This document shows positions 17,733 through 25,780 of a stretch of DNA of 59,444 bases, in pieces. The stretch is from positions 1 through 59,444 of the forward strand of contig JAUMXY010000012.1 of the NCBI GenBank assembly GCA_030528885.1, given 5' to 3'. A program made the position numbers and the translations under genes. Within the stretch, counting starts at the first letter, position 1; each line of letters starts with the position of its first letter. The notes beneath the pieces are model-generated. The model did no database searches. It was given only the letters and a program-made list of their open reading frames with translations, and was not told the DNA's origin. Source of the DNA: Bacteroidales bacterium (GTDB taxonomy: Bacteria > Bacteroidota > Bacteroidia > Bacteroidales > Bacteroidaceae).

Positions 17733-18155
17733 TTGTATTTAACGTGACTCACGTTAACCAGCCCCTTATATATGCTCCCCATGCAAAATGAAAAAATGAT
17801 GGTCGGGATGCAGGGGGGGGGCGACATCTGCATAGGCATTCTGTGCATATCGGGGCATGCAGCCGTTCGATATGGAGCTGCCGTAGGATGTGTCGCCAGA
17901 GAATCGGGATGGGTTGGCGAATATTCCTGCTTGGGGTGTATTGTGGCATTGGGGGAATAGCAAATCAAAGGTACTGCAGACAAAAAGTGTGTAAATACAC
18001 AAAAAATGTATCTGCATGAAATTCGAAAGAGAACATTACATTGAAAAGTTGATAAGACAATAATAGGGCTGTATATATAGAAAAAACAAACGCACCCCTC
18101 GGGTCCGCCATCACGGACCCGAGGGGTGCCCTGCATCGTACCCGAGGGGTACGGT
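17733..18155. other. Gene-free stretch with palindrome, G9 tract and dispersed repeat
   Basis: The ORFs here overlap on both strands and show no domain, so I call no gene. Seen instead are a perfect palindrome AACGTGACTCACGTT at 17741-17755, a run of nine G at 17813-17821, an AT-rich middle part, and the dispersed palindromic repeat at 18092-18154. It lies just beyond the end of the polysaccharide locus. Confidence 0.6.
18092..18154. repeat. Dispersed three-arm palindromic repeat, copy 1
   Basis: GCACCCCTCGGGTCCG (18092-18107) pairs perfectly with CGGACCCGAGGGGTGC (18114-18129), and a third related arm, TACCCGAGGGGTACGG, follows at 18139-18154. A second copy with the same plan is at 55781-55851. 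It is in the gap after the last gene of the polysaccharide locus and may work as a terminator. Confidence 0.85.
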
Positions 18156-19253
18156 TCAATACTTATGCCACATTCTCCAAAAGAAATGCCATGTTCGGAA
18201 CACAGGTTCACACAGCGCCTCAGCAGGGTAGGCGCGGACAAAACGCAGATTTCGTTTGATTTTCAGGAAGTATTTTGTTCCCATCCCATGATTTGTCAGC
18301 CCCGAGTACTTGCCAAAGTTTCCGCCCTTGATGATTTCCTCCAACAGCAGTTTGCCTCGCCACTCATCCGCAGGAACAATGAACAGACACTCCTCCAGTC
18401 CCATCGCCTCGTGCAGCACCCACATCACAGCCCCAGCAAAGTGGTACAGATTCAGATGCCTTAATGTATCCACCATACTTCTGTTGTCCGTCGTCTGTTG
18501 TCTGTTGTCCGTTGTCCTCAATAGATAATAATAGTCCATCATCTGCCGTAATCCGATTCCCTCATCAAAGAAGTGGTGCATCAGATGAGACAACTGATAA
18601 ATCACATTGAACTCCAATGTCGGAATGGCAATTTCACCTAATTCATCAGGCATTACCACTGTCACACATCCATCAGTTATATGTTTTCCGAACCATCTTT
18701 GCAGCCTCTTATTGTAAAAAGGATTATTCATAGAACAAGGAATAACATGAAATTCAATCTGTATTCCCTCTTCTTGATATTCTATATGGTGGTAATGATG
18801 ACCAGTTACATCACCTTTTGTCTTTATATATTCGTAAAGAATCTTCCTATTAGTTCCTTTTACAAACACATCAATATCGCCAGGCATCCGCTTATAAGGG
18901 TCTGGATACATCAAGGAATTTCCTTGCCCTTTCAATATACACCCTTCAAACCCATTCTTTCTTAGATGCGCCAAAACCTCAGCAGTTTTTTTATACAATT
19001 GGCCATTTCGTCTCCGTATATTTTCAGATGTCCCACATGCCTTCAAAACAATATCTCTTGGCACTTTCACTTCTCCAGGCATTTTATTCAAGCCAAACAT
19101 CAGTACACCCAACAATGCCTGCTCCTTCATAAAATCAAACAACCCGTTCCAATCCATCACATAGAATGAATCAGGAACGGGTGCTGTATCATTAATACAA
19201 AATCTGACAAAATCAAAATAATTTGATATGTTTACAGCAATATTCTTAGCCAT
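18156..19253 (-). CDS. Nucleotidyltransferase-fold protein (NTP_transf_5) of polysaccharide locus
   Basis: A 365-residue protein of the uncharacterised nucleotidyltransferase family often found in polysaccharide clusters. The motif LKGQGNSLMYPDPYKRMPGD followed by IDVFV carries the metal-binding aspartates D-x-D of the fold. Its reaction is unknown. Residues encoded by 18482-18516 (RTTDNRQQTTDNR region) come from five 7-bp repeat units set inside the frame, between two conserved helices. Loss or gain of a unit would shift the frame. It is the last gene of the locus and is separated from the glycosyltransferase by 190 bases containing a small plus-strand ORF. Confidence 0.75.
   Translation of the reverse strand: MAKNIAVNISNYFDFVRFCINDTAPVPDSFYVMDWNGLFDFMKEQALLGVLMFGLNKMPGEVKVPRDIVLKACGTSENIRRRNGQLYKKTAEVLAHLRKNGFEGCILKGQGNSLMYPDPYKRMPGDIDVFVKGTNRKILYEYIKTKGDVTGHHYHHIEYQEEGIQIEFHVIPCSMNNPFYNKRLQRWFGKHITDGCVTVVMPDELGEIAIPTLEFNVIYQLSHLMHHFFDEGIGLRQMMDYYYLLRTTDNRQQTTDNRSMVDTLRHLNLYHFAGAVMWVLHEAMGLEECLFIVPADEWRGKLLLEEIIKGGNFGKYSGLTNHGMGTKYFLKIKRNLRFVRAYPAEALCEPVFRTWHFFWRMWHKY
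18482..18516. repeat. Five 7-bp units inside a coding sequence
   Basis: Plus-strand units are TGTTGTC, CGTCGTC, TGTTGTC, TGTTGTC, CGTTGTC; on the coding strand this is GACAACR-type repeats. The same unit occurs at 35705-35861 and inside upxZ at 36066-36114. Confidence 0.9.
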
Positions 19254-19280
19254 TAAAGCATTGGTTCAAAAAAATCCTTT

Positions 19281-19288
19281 TATCTTTG
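19281..19288 (+). promoter_or_regulatory. -7 element of a possible small plus-strand gene
   Basis: TATCTTTG matches the consensus and lies 23 bases before an ATG at 19312. TTG at 19261-19263 is 17 bases upstream, slightly short for a -33 box. Confidence 0.4.
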
Positions 19289-19311
19289 CCCACTTAAAGT
19301 CATATTTTGAC

Positions 19312-19446
19312 ATGAGAAGTTCTTGTTTAATTCAAAGACTTTTGCATTGGTGCGAAAAAAGATTAGCTTTTATAGACGAAAAGTTAGGAGGCCTGAGTAG
19401 CACACAGATGCAAGCAGACAGATGGGATAAAGACAAACTTGATTAG
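19312..19446 (+). CDS. Possible 44-residue small protein
   Basis: I do not recognise this short ORF. It encodes 44 residues rich in charged and aromatic side chains (contains LLHWCEKRLAFIDEK and QADRWDKDKLD), with no signal peptide or membrane segment. Support is indirect. It has a TATCTTTG element 23 bases upstream, and it fits exactly into the gap between two minus-strand genes, its TAG overlapping the TAA of the convergent glycosyltransferase gene. It would be the only plus-strand gene in the 19-kb locus. It could equally be chance. Confidence 0.35.
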   Translation: MRSSCLIQRLLHWCEKRLAFIDEKLGGLSSTQMQADRWDKDKLD

Positions 19447-20249
19447 GTCTTTTTCATCTGGATGAATTTTGCTTCAATAAACTGAGGCACCTTCCACATC
19501 ATTTTCATGATTTTTGTCGGTATAGGACTAAAGCCATGACTCTTATACATCCTCACGTCTTCATCCCACATTTGTTTCCGTTTCTTACTATCGGTTGATA
19601 GTCCCCCCATCCTCATACGGATGATTTTGCGTTTCATATAGTGGACTTTCAGTTTGGCCTCATACAAATACCGCACCAGCAAATCTGAATCTGCCGCAAT
19701 CTTAAAAGATTCATCATACAGTCCCTCTCTCATCATCACATCACGGCGTATGTAACAGGTTGGATGCAAAGGCAACCATCCGCATCTCACCTTCCAGCGA
19801 TGATACGCCCCTCCTCTCCAGTGTCGTACTATCTTGTCCGTCTTGTGATAATCCACATAAATGCCATCACCATACACAAAATCCGCCCCCGTTTCCTCAA
19901 AAGCCTTCACAACGTCCGAAATCACATGACTATCATAGAGGAAGTCATCAGAATGCACTAAACCAATGAACTCACCCGTCGCCATTCGGATACCCTTGTT
20001 GATCGCCTCATACATTCCGTGGTCAGGTTCTGAGATATATTTAAAATTGAAAAGAGGATGAGCAACAGCAAACTCTTCCGTCTTACATCTCACCATTTCC
20101 TTCTGAATCGCATCGGAAGAAGCATCTGTACTCGCACCATCCACCACGATATATTCTATCTCTGGATAGTCCTGTGCCAACACACTTTTTATCGCTCCAT
20201 GAATAGTTGCCACACGATTGTAGCATGAGGTGATGATTGATACTTTCAT
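19443..20249 (-). CDS. Family 2 glycosyltransferase
   Basis: A 268-residue cytoplasmic GT-A enzyme that adds one sugar to the lipid-linked repeat unit. The N-terminus is typical (KVSIITSCYNR), with DGASTDAS for nucleotide binding and a D-x-D-like HSDDFLYD. A conserved GGLSTDSKKR lies near the C-terminus. I chose the ATG at 20249, which overlaps the stop of the acetyltransferase gene as ATGA. Donor and acceptor sugars are unknown. Confidence 0.9.
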   Translation of the reverse strand: MKVSIITSCYNRVATIHGAIKSVLAQDYPEIEYIVVDGASTDASSDAIQKEMVRCKTEEFAVAHPLFNFKYISEPDHGMYEAINKGIRMATGEFIGLVHSDDFLYDSHVISDVVKAFEETGADFVYGDGIYVDYHKTDKIVRHWRGGAYHRWKVRCGWLPLHPTCYIRRDVMMREGLYDESFKIAADSDLLVRYLYEAKLKVHYMKRKIIRMRMGGLSTDSKKRKQMWDEDVRMYKSHGFSPIPTKIMKMMWKVPQFIEAKFIQMKKT

Positions 20250-20818
20250 TCTGTAATGATTCTCTCTTTTTCTTTCACACAAGGGTTTCCTTTATAAATC
20301 ATATATGGTTCAGTATCTTTTGTGCAGACAGCACCTACAGTCAATATCGAGTGGGATGCAATTCTGACACCAGCGGAGACGACAGCCTTAGCTCCGATCC
20401 ATGCCCCATCCTCGACAATAATCGGGGCATTCCTATATGGGAAATTTACTTTTGAATAATCATGATTCCCTGTAATCAACAATGCTCCTTGTGAAATGCA
20501 GACATTATTGCCTATCGTTACACAATCCAAATTGTCAATCCAACAATTTTCTCCTAACCACACATTATCACCAATAGTTAACTTCCATGGAAACTTTATG
20601 GTAACATCATTTTTTATCACTAACCCTTTTCCGATTTTAGCACCAAACAAACGTAATAACAAAACCTTAATATTCATAAAAGGATTCCAAGATGCACGAA
20701 CCAATAAAGCATTTACAAAATACCACGAAATATTTTTAATAAGAGTTGCTCCTTTGGGGAAAGTTCCAATAGAAAATTGGTTCAGTGCAACAGATTTATT
20801 AGTCAAACAATTTTTCAT
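20246..20818 (-). CDS. WcaF-type sugar O-acetyltransferase
   Basis: A 190-residue left-handed beta-helix enzyme similar to colanic acid acetyltransferase WcaF. Hexapeptide repeats run from about residue 75 (IGDNVWLGENCWI, VTIGNNVCISQGALL) and the active-site type segment ITGNHDYSK is followed by IIVEDGAWIGAKAVVSAGV. It probably acetylates a sugar of the repeat unit. It overlaps the upstream glycosyltransferase gene by 20 bases. Confidence 0.85.
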   Translation of the reverse strand: MKNCLTNKSVALNQFSIGTFPKGATLIKNISWYFVNALLVRASWNPFMNIKVLLLRLFGAKIGKGLVIKNDVTIKFPWKLTIGDNVWLGENCWIDNLDCVTIGNNVCISQGALLITGNHDYSKVNFPYRNAPIIVEDGAWIGAKAVVSAGVRIASHSILTVGAVCTKDTEPYMIYKGNPCVKEKERIITE

Positions 20819-21890
20819 AAAGATTCTTATACAACGTATACACTACATCTGTCCTATACTCTCTATAAACTTTTTCGTAACCTAGTCGCCGAATCTGATC
20901 AGCTTCTTTTTTATGATTTAAAACCCATTTAATCTTTTCAACAATATCATCTACGGACTTTTCTCTAACAATCAAGCCACACCGTTGTCCGTCACTATTA
21001 GTTAACATGTCACCAATTGCAGCACGGTTTGTTGATAGGACAAGCTTACCAAGACTCATCGCCTCTAAAATAGAAATAGGAAAGGCCTCCCAAGGGTAAT
21101 ATGTCGGCAAGGCAAGAATGTCGACAGATTGCATGAAACGAATAGCGTCTTCATTGGATAATCTTCCTTTTAAAAATATCCGTTTGCCTATATTCTGACC
21201 TGCTAATGACTTTATTTTGCTAATTACTTCCTCATCACCGTCCCCCACAATATACAAACAGACCTTTTCGTCAATTTCACAAATAGCTTCCACCAATTCC
21301 ATTAGGCCTTTACTTGGAATCAGATTACCTATAAAGGCTATTTTTTTGTACTCACTGGGATATATGACAACGTCTGATAGAGCCTGGATTGAATTGGGAG
21401 TTAAGAATACCTTATTGGCCAAGGGACTGTAGCTTTTCAGTTTCTTTTCTGAACGTCGATCCAACACCCAAATTTGATCATACAGGCACATCGTTTTCTT
21501 CAGGAACCACCCAACAGCAGGTCTCTCTAAATCTTCAGAAATACATCCATAGTGACAATGCATGATGCTTTTTATATGATATTTCTTACATATTTTTGCT
21601 ATAACATAATCTCTAAATGTACCTATACTTCCACTTGTTGTTGTATGAAGAATGTCTATATTTTCATTCACTATCGTCTTTTTAACTTCTTTTCTAATTT
21701 TTTTCAACTCAAAATATCCTGCGACTAATCTACTTTTCAAACTGTTTTCTTCAAATTTTCGTCCTTTAACCACTCTGTCTACTGGGAAAATATGATAATT
21801 AACATAACAAAATGTCTTTACAAATTTTCTTGACCAAGAAGCAATGCCACCATTACCAGTTAATAACGTAAGCAAAAGTATATTTCTCAT
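20799..21890 (-). CDS. Family 4 glycosyltransferase
   Basis: A 363-residue GT-B enzyme. The N-terminal glycine-rich segment is TGNGGIASWSRKF. The C-terminal half has the GT4 signatures IAFIGNLIPSKGLMELV and LALPTYYPWEAFPISILEA, including the E-x7-E type motif that contacts the nucleotide sugar. It is one of two GT4 enzymes in the locus. The sugar donor is unknown. The DNA is AT-rich compared with flanking housekeeping genes. Confidence 0.9.
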   Translation of the reverse strand: MRNILLLTLLTGNGGIASWSRKFVKTFCYVNYHIFPVDRVVKGRKFEENSLKSRLVAGYFELKKIRKEVKKTIVNENIDILHTTTSGSIGTFRDYVIAKICKKYHIKSIMHCHYGCISEDLERPAVGWFLKKTMCLYDQIWVLDRRSEKKLKSYSPLANKVFLTPNSIQALSDVVIYPSEYKKIAFIGNLIPSKGLMELVEAICEIDEKVCLYIVGDGDEEVISKIKSLAGQNIGKRIFLKGRLSNEDAIRFMQSVDILALPTYYPWEAFPISILEAMSLGKLVLSTNRAAIGDMLTNSDGQRCGLIVREKSVDDIVEKIKWVLNHKKEADQIRRLGYEKVYREYRTDVVYTLYKNLYEKLFD

Positions 21891-21902
21891 TTTATCAATG
21901 TG

Positions 21903-22985
21903 TTAAAAAATTAATTCACATTTATTAATGGCTGAATGTTCTGAAATCGCGAACAAATAGAATGCGAATAGTAAGTATAGGGCAATAAAGCCATATTTTT
22001 CCACCCTCCCAATTCTTTTCGCTACATAAGGAATAAAAATGCAATCATAACAAGTGAAATACAATATCAAACGGGGGATGATTTGACCACCTTCCTGAAG
22101 AACTGATATGAATGCGAAAGAAGTGGACAAACACAGTATTTTATATAGTAAAAGCCATTCTGCTTCATTCTTTTTGTATGGTAACACGTATTTTGTCGCT
22201 AAAAACCATACAGGCAGATAGAAAATTATTGTTCCAAATGAATTTGTACTAGCTTCATTAATATATTTCTGATACCCTTCTGTATTCTCAACAAATATGA
22301 TTGATGCGACAGATAGCGAGTAATATAACACAATAGTGAACACAAACACATAGAAAAAAAAACAATGGTTAGTTTTAACAAATATAAAGCCAATTACAAT
22401 AAGTAATAAAATAGCTGTTGGATGAATAGAATACGAAATAGCAATTATTAGCAATACACATAATAGATATTTCAATTTGTTGGTATTTATATATTTTACG
22501 AGTAGCGGAAATGCAACTAGGGCAATAGAGACTGCGGCATGTTGACGAAGCACAAATGTACTCTGTATGAATCCCATAAAATACAAAAGACAAGAGAACC
22601 AAACTATTGGCGAGTATTTCTTAATGATGTAGAAGTAGGGTAATGATATTATGCAGCCCATCACGAACTGGAAATAATATTCAGATACAGAAAAAAAGCC
22701 AATAACCTTGTTTAGCAGATAATACCCATATTGCATCTTATAATAGTAAGAATTTGCAATATAATAATTTGAATTATCTGATGCAATATATTTAAATGCA
22801 GGAATATACGCATGTATATCATCCATAATTCGCCAATTCTTGAAGGTATGAAAGAATATCACGGAAAAGAATGTAATGGCGATATAAAGCCTGTTCTTGG
22901 TATTCTTTTTAAAACCACAGAAATTAACAAACAGGAACAGTATTACTAAAACAATTAAGTTAATTAGCAAATATGGCATGATCAT
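21903..22985 (-). CDS. wzy: EpsG-family polysaccharide polymerase (Wzy)
   Basis: A 360-residue protein with about 10-11 hydrophobic segments and long charged loops, resembling the EpsG branch of Wzy polymerases. Seen motifs include DIHAYIPAFKYI in the first outer loop and FVLRQHAAVSIALVAFPLL. It would join repeat units on the outer face of the inner membrane. Its start overlaps the upstream acetyltransferase gene by 26 bases. Two ATGs (22985 and 22979) are equivalent. It is the only candidate polymerase in the locus. Confidence 0.8.
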   Translation of the reverse strand: MIMPYLLINLIVLVILFLFVNFCGFKKNTKNRLYIAITFFSVIFFHTFKNWRIMDDIHAYIPAFKYIASDNSNYYIANSYYYKMQYGYYLLNKVIGFFSVSEYYFQFVMGCIISLPYFYIIKKYSPIVWFSCLLYFMGFIQSTFVLRQHAAVSIALVAFPLLVKYINTNKLKYLLCVLLIIAISYSIHPTAILLLIVIGFIFVKTNHCFFFYVFVFTIVLYYSLSVASIIFVENTEGYQKYINEASTNSFGTIIFYLPVWFLATKYVLPYKKNEAEWLLLYKILCLSTSFAFISVLQEGGQIIPRLILYFTCYDCIFIPYVAKRIGRVEKYGFIALYLLFAFYLFAISEHSAINKCELIF

Positions 22986-23568
22986 CTGTTACTCTATTTT
23001 TTATTATTTTTGCAGGAATACCTCCGACTACACAATTATCAGGAATATTTTTTGTTACAACAGCATTGGCTGCGACAAACACATTAGATCCTATCTCTAT
23101 TGAGCCGAAGGCCTTGGCACCTGGGCCAAAGGCTGTGTGATCTCCTATTGTGGGCCTTGCTTCTTGACTCTCTTTATTACCAATTAACACTCCAGAGTTA
23201 AACCCACAATAATTACCTATTCTTTTCGCATTAAGAAGAACACCACCCCCTCCTGAAAGATGCATGATTCTTAACCCATATCCGCATGTGTTCACAGGGA
23301 TATAGATGTTGTATTTGTGTCCCAATCTTAACAATTTGAAGTAATAGGTATAATAAAAAAACTTATGAACAAAACATTTTGACATATTGTTTTTGTGATA
23401 CTCACACATTCTCATACATTTTATATATCTATACGCGCACGCATTTTCTGCCCCCCCTAGTAAATGTACCAAATAGTATAAATATCTTTCACAACCATTT
23501 CTTTTGGCATCTTCACGCAGAAAAAAAAGCAAATCTTTTTTAGTCTTTATAAACATGACTTTCATCAT
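22960..23568 (-). CDS. Serine acetyltransferase-like hexapeptide transferase
   Basis: A 202-residue protein with a helical N-terminus and a C-terminal left-handed beta-helix of the serine acetyltransferase branch (GYGLRIMHLSGGGGVLLNAK, IGSNVFVAANAVVTKNIP, VVGGIPAKII). In polysaccharide loci such proteins acetylate sugars rather than serine. It begins immediately after the upstream glycosyltransferase stop and overlaps wzy. Confidence 0.82.
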   Translation of the reverse strand: MMKVMFIKTKKDLLFFLREDAKRNGCERYLYYLVHLLGGAENACAYRYIKCMRMCEYHKNNMSKCFVHKFFYYTYYFKLLRLGHKYNIYIPVNTCGYGLRIMHLSGGGGVLLNAKRIGNYCGFNSGVLIGNKESQEARPTIGDHTAFGPGAKAFGSIEIGSNVFVAANAVVTKNIPDNCVVGGIPAKIIKNRVTDDHAIFAN

Positions 23569-24648
23569 TTAGAGTTCTTGTATCAATTTTTCGTATTTTG
23601 AAAGAAAATTTTGGCGAGAAAACATATCAATTGCCTTTTTTCTATTCCGGTTTGACATTCTTTCTCTATCTTTTTGATTCATCATTATAAAACAAATGAT
23701 TTTGTCAGCTATATCATTTATATCCATTGGATCAAATAAGAATCCATTCTTTTCGTTTTCTACTATTGCAGGATTATCACAAACATTGCTACAGATGACG
23801 GGCAAGCCGCAACTCATGGCCTCGCAAAGAACATTTGGAAATCCTTCATAAATAGAAGGAAGACAAACAGCATCAAATTCTTGATAAACAGGAACCATAT
23901 TCAAGGTCTGTTTCTTAAAGGCGAAAGCACCCTCATCCATCTTCAACTCACTCATGAGTTCATGGCATTTCAAAATATATTCACCATCTGTTCTACCATA
24001 CCAAACAACACTTACATCATATTTTTCCCTTACAATATTTATCGCTGATATGAAATTTAACACATTTTTTTGTTTGCAGACCCTGCCAACACCCAAAATT
24101 AGGTATTTCCCAGCGGGTTTAATGGGGCATTTTTGAGGGACAAATAAATCAGTATCCACAAAATTCGTAATAGTAACCATTTTGCTTTGTAACATCGGGA
24201 AATTGTCCTTAATAAAAGATGTCTGTGTGTAGGAATTGGGAACAATTTTGTCTGCGTTCTTATATAAATAGAACTTCAGTTTTTCTTTTATTCCCAATAG
24301 TTGAGTAGTATTCCTCTCTGAGACTATTAGTTTAAATTTCTGATTAAATATATGGCATATACAAGCCAGCATATTAGGTGTATCCAGATACGAAATAACA
24401 ACATGGGGGTTGAATTCCTTTATATAATTATAAATGATAAAAAAACGTAAGAATTTATTCTTTGCCAACCGCTCATAATGATAATTCACATTATTCTCTT
24501 TTAATACAGGAAGATAGAATGAATGGTCATGGTATGTCAGCAAAGTGATATCATAACCTTCTTTACTCAACATTACTGCTAAACCTACAATTTGCCTTTG
24601 AGCTCCTCCTGAGATAAGACTATCTATTAATAAAAGAACTTTTGTCAT
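23569..24648 (-). CDS. Family 4 glycosyltransferase
   Basis: A 359-residue GT-B enzyme. N-terminal LLLIDSLISGGAQRQIVGLA is the typical acceptor-side loop. C-terminal motifs are ILGVGRVCKQKN and LPSIYEGFPNVLCEAMSCG, carrying the E-x7-E nucleotide-sugar contact. It is followed directly by the acetyltransferase gene. The donor is unknown. Confidence 0.92.
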   Translation of the reverse strand: MTKVLLLIDSLISGGAQRQIVGLAVMLSKEGYDITLLTYHDHSFYLPVLKENNVNYHYERLAKNKFLRFFIIYNYIKEFNPHVVISYLDTPNMLACICHIFNQKFKLIVSERNTTQLLGIKEKLKFYLYKNADKIVPNSYTQTSFIKDNFPMLQSKMVTITNFVDTDLFVPQKCPIKPAGKYLILGVGRVCKQKNVLNFISAINIVREKYDVSVVWYGRTDGEYILKCHELMSELKMDEGAFAFKKQTLNMVPVYQEFDAVCLPSIYEGFPNVLCEAMSCGLPVICSNVCDNPAIVENEKNGFLFDPMDINDIADKIICFIMMNQKDRERMSNRNRKKAIDMFSRQNFLSKYEKLIQEL

Positions 24649-24870
24649 ACGAACATCTGTTATTTTACTGAACTTTCGGGAGTTAAAGTGGAAATTAAAA
24701 TGGAAGAAGACAAGAAAACAAGAAGATAAGCAGACAAGGAGACGAGACGAATGTTATGATAAGCGGCAGAAACGTCAGCATCAGTAACGTCTTGTATTCT
24801 CGTATTCCAAAACCCAAGTGCTTAACTCCCTATTTAACTTCATTTTATAACTTCAGAAACTTAAATTATT
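24649..24870. other. Intergenic gap inside the locus with 8-bp repeats
   Basis: No gene is seen in this gap between two glycan-assembly genes. It contains the five-unit 8-bp array at 24707-24746. Overlapping ORFs on the plus strand have no domain. Confidence 0.5.
24707..24746. repeat. Five degenerate 8-bp units
   Basis: Units AAGACAAG, AAAACAAG, AAGATAAG, CAGACAAG, GAGACGAG run without gaps. The array is at a gene junction, like the 7-bp arrays elsewhere in the locus. Confidence 0.75.
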
Positions 24871-25776
24871 TTATTTGTATTTTTCTATATTTCGTGGCAA
24901 TCGAAGAGATTCTCCAAACTTGTAATCCCATTCCATTGGCACGAACGGCATCATACCACTCCAATGGAAGAAAGTCAACTCTCCAAAATATACTCTTCCT
25001 GAAATATTATATAAATCAACGCGAATATGAGGAAATCCTATCGATAGTCTTTCTGCAATCTGTTTCATTAACTCGAAATTTTGAGGTTTTTGGGGAACAA
25101 CTGGATTATTTGGATGACCATTAGTAAAAGGCAAATGATTCCATTCCATATCAAAGAAGTCAAATTTTGTATCTGTGTCCTTTTTAAATCTGTCTGTAGC
25201 CACAAATAAATATTTGGGTTTACTATCGAAGCAGAAGAATTTGTAATCCATCAATTCACCACTTTCATCTTCCATATATTGCTCTGCTATAATTCTACGT
25301 GGTACATTCTTATACGGATACTCTCTATTCTGGATGAAATAAGCACGTTTCAGTCCCTTGTGCATCTTCTCTCTTGCTACATTTATGTCCAGTTTTGATT
25401 TGTCACGGCAGACGACAATACCACCACTGTCGTGCGTACATTTTAGTACAAACCGATTAGGTAACTTATCAAAGTCTATTTCTTCGGCCGAATTGTAAAC
25501 AGCCAGTGTAGGAATGATGTACTTCTCACCGATAACGCCAGCCACATATTCCTTTGCTGCTACTTTGTCCACCATTTTGGTGTATTCTGGATGCCTATCA
25601 TTTAACTTCAGCCATTGGAGCCTCTCCGAAAAGGTTCTTGGATTATCCAAATTCAAACGATACCCCATGCGGAGAGGGAAAAGCATTTTTAAAAATATTT
25701 TATCACTCTTAATAAGAGGAGCTATTTGATATAGCAACCTTATGCCTATCTTCCGACAGATTTCCTGTATTTCCAT
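24871..25776 (-). CDS. TupA-like ATP-grasp protein
   Basis: A 301-residue protein of the ATP-grasp family related to TupA, which builds teichuronopeptide, and common in capsule loci. Seen motifs are NPRTFSERLQWLKLNDR near residue 46, FVLKCTHDSGGIVVCRDK for ATP binding, and the C-terminal IRVDLYNISGRVYFGELTF with metal-binding side chains. It probably ligates an amino acid or similar group onto the glycan, or acts as an atypical glycosyltransferase. The reaction is not known for this branch. Confidence 0.82.
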   Translation of the reverse strand: MEIQEICRKIGIRLLYQIAPLIKSDKIFLKMLFPLRMGYRLNLDNPRTFSERLQWLKLNDRHPEYTKMVDKVAAKEYVAGVIGEKYIIPTLAVYNSAEEIDFDKLPNRFVLKCTHDSGGIVVCRDKSKLDINVAREKMHKGLKRAYFIQNREYPYKNVPRRIIAEQYMEDESGELMDYKFFCFDSKPKYLFVATDRFKKDTDTKFDFFDMEWNHLPFTNGHPNNPVVPQKPQNFELMKQIAERLSIGFPHIRVDLYNISGRVYFGELTFFHWSGMMPFVPMEWDYKFGESLRLPRNIEKYK

Positions 25777-25780
25777 TATA

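Noticed and set aside
17648-18241. 197-residue minus-strand ORF over the tRNA and the palindromic repeat
   Set aside because: It crosses a tRNA, a terminator and a dispersed repeat; composition is not protein-like.
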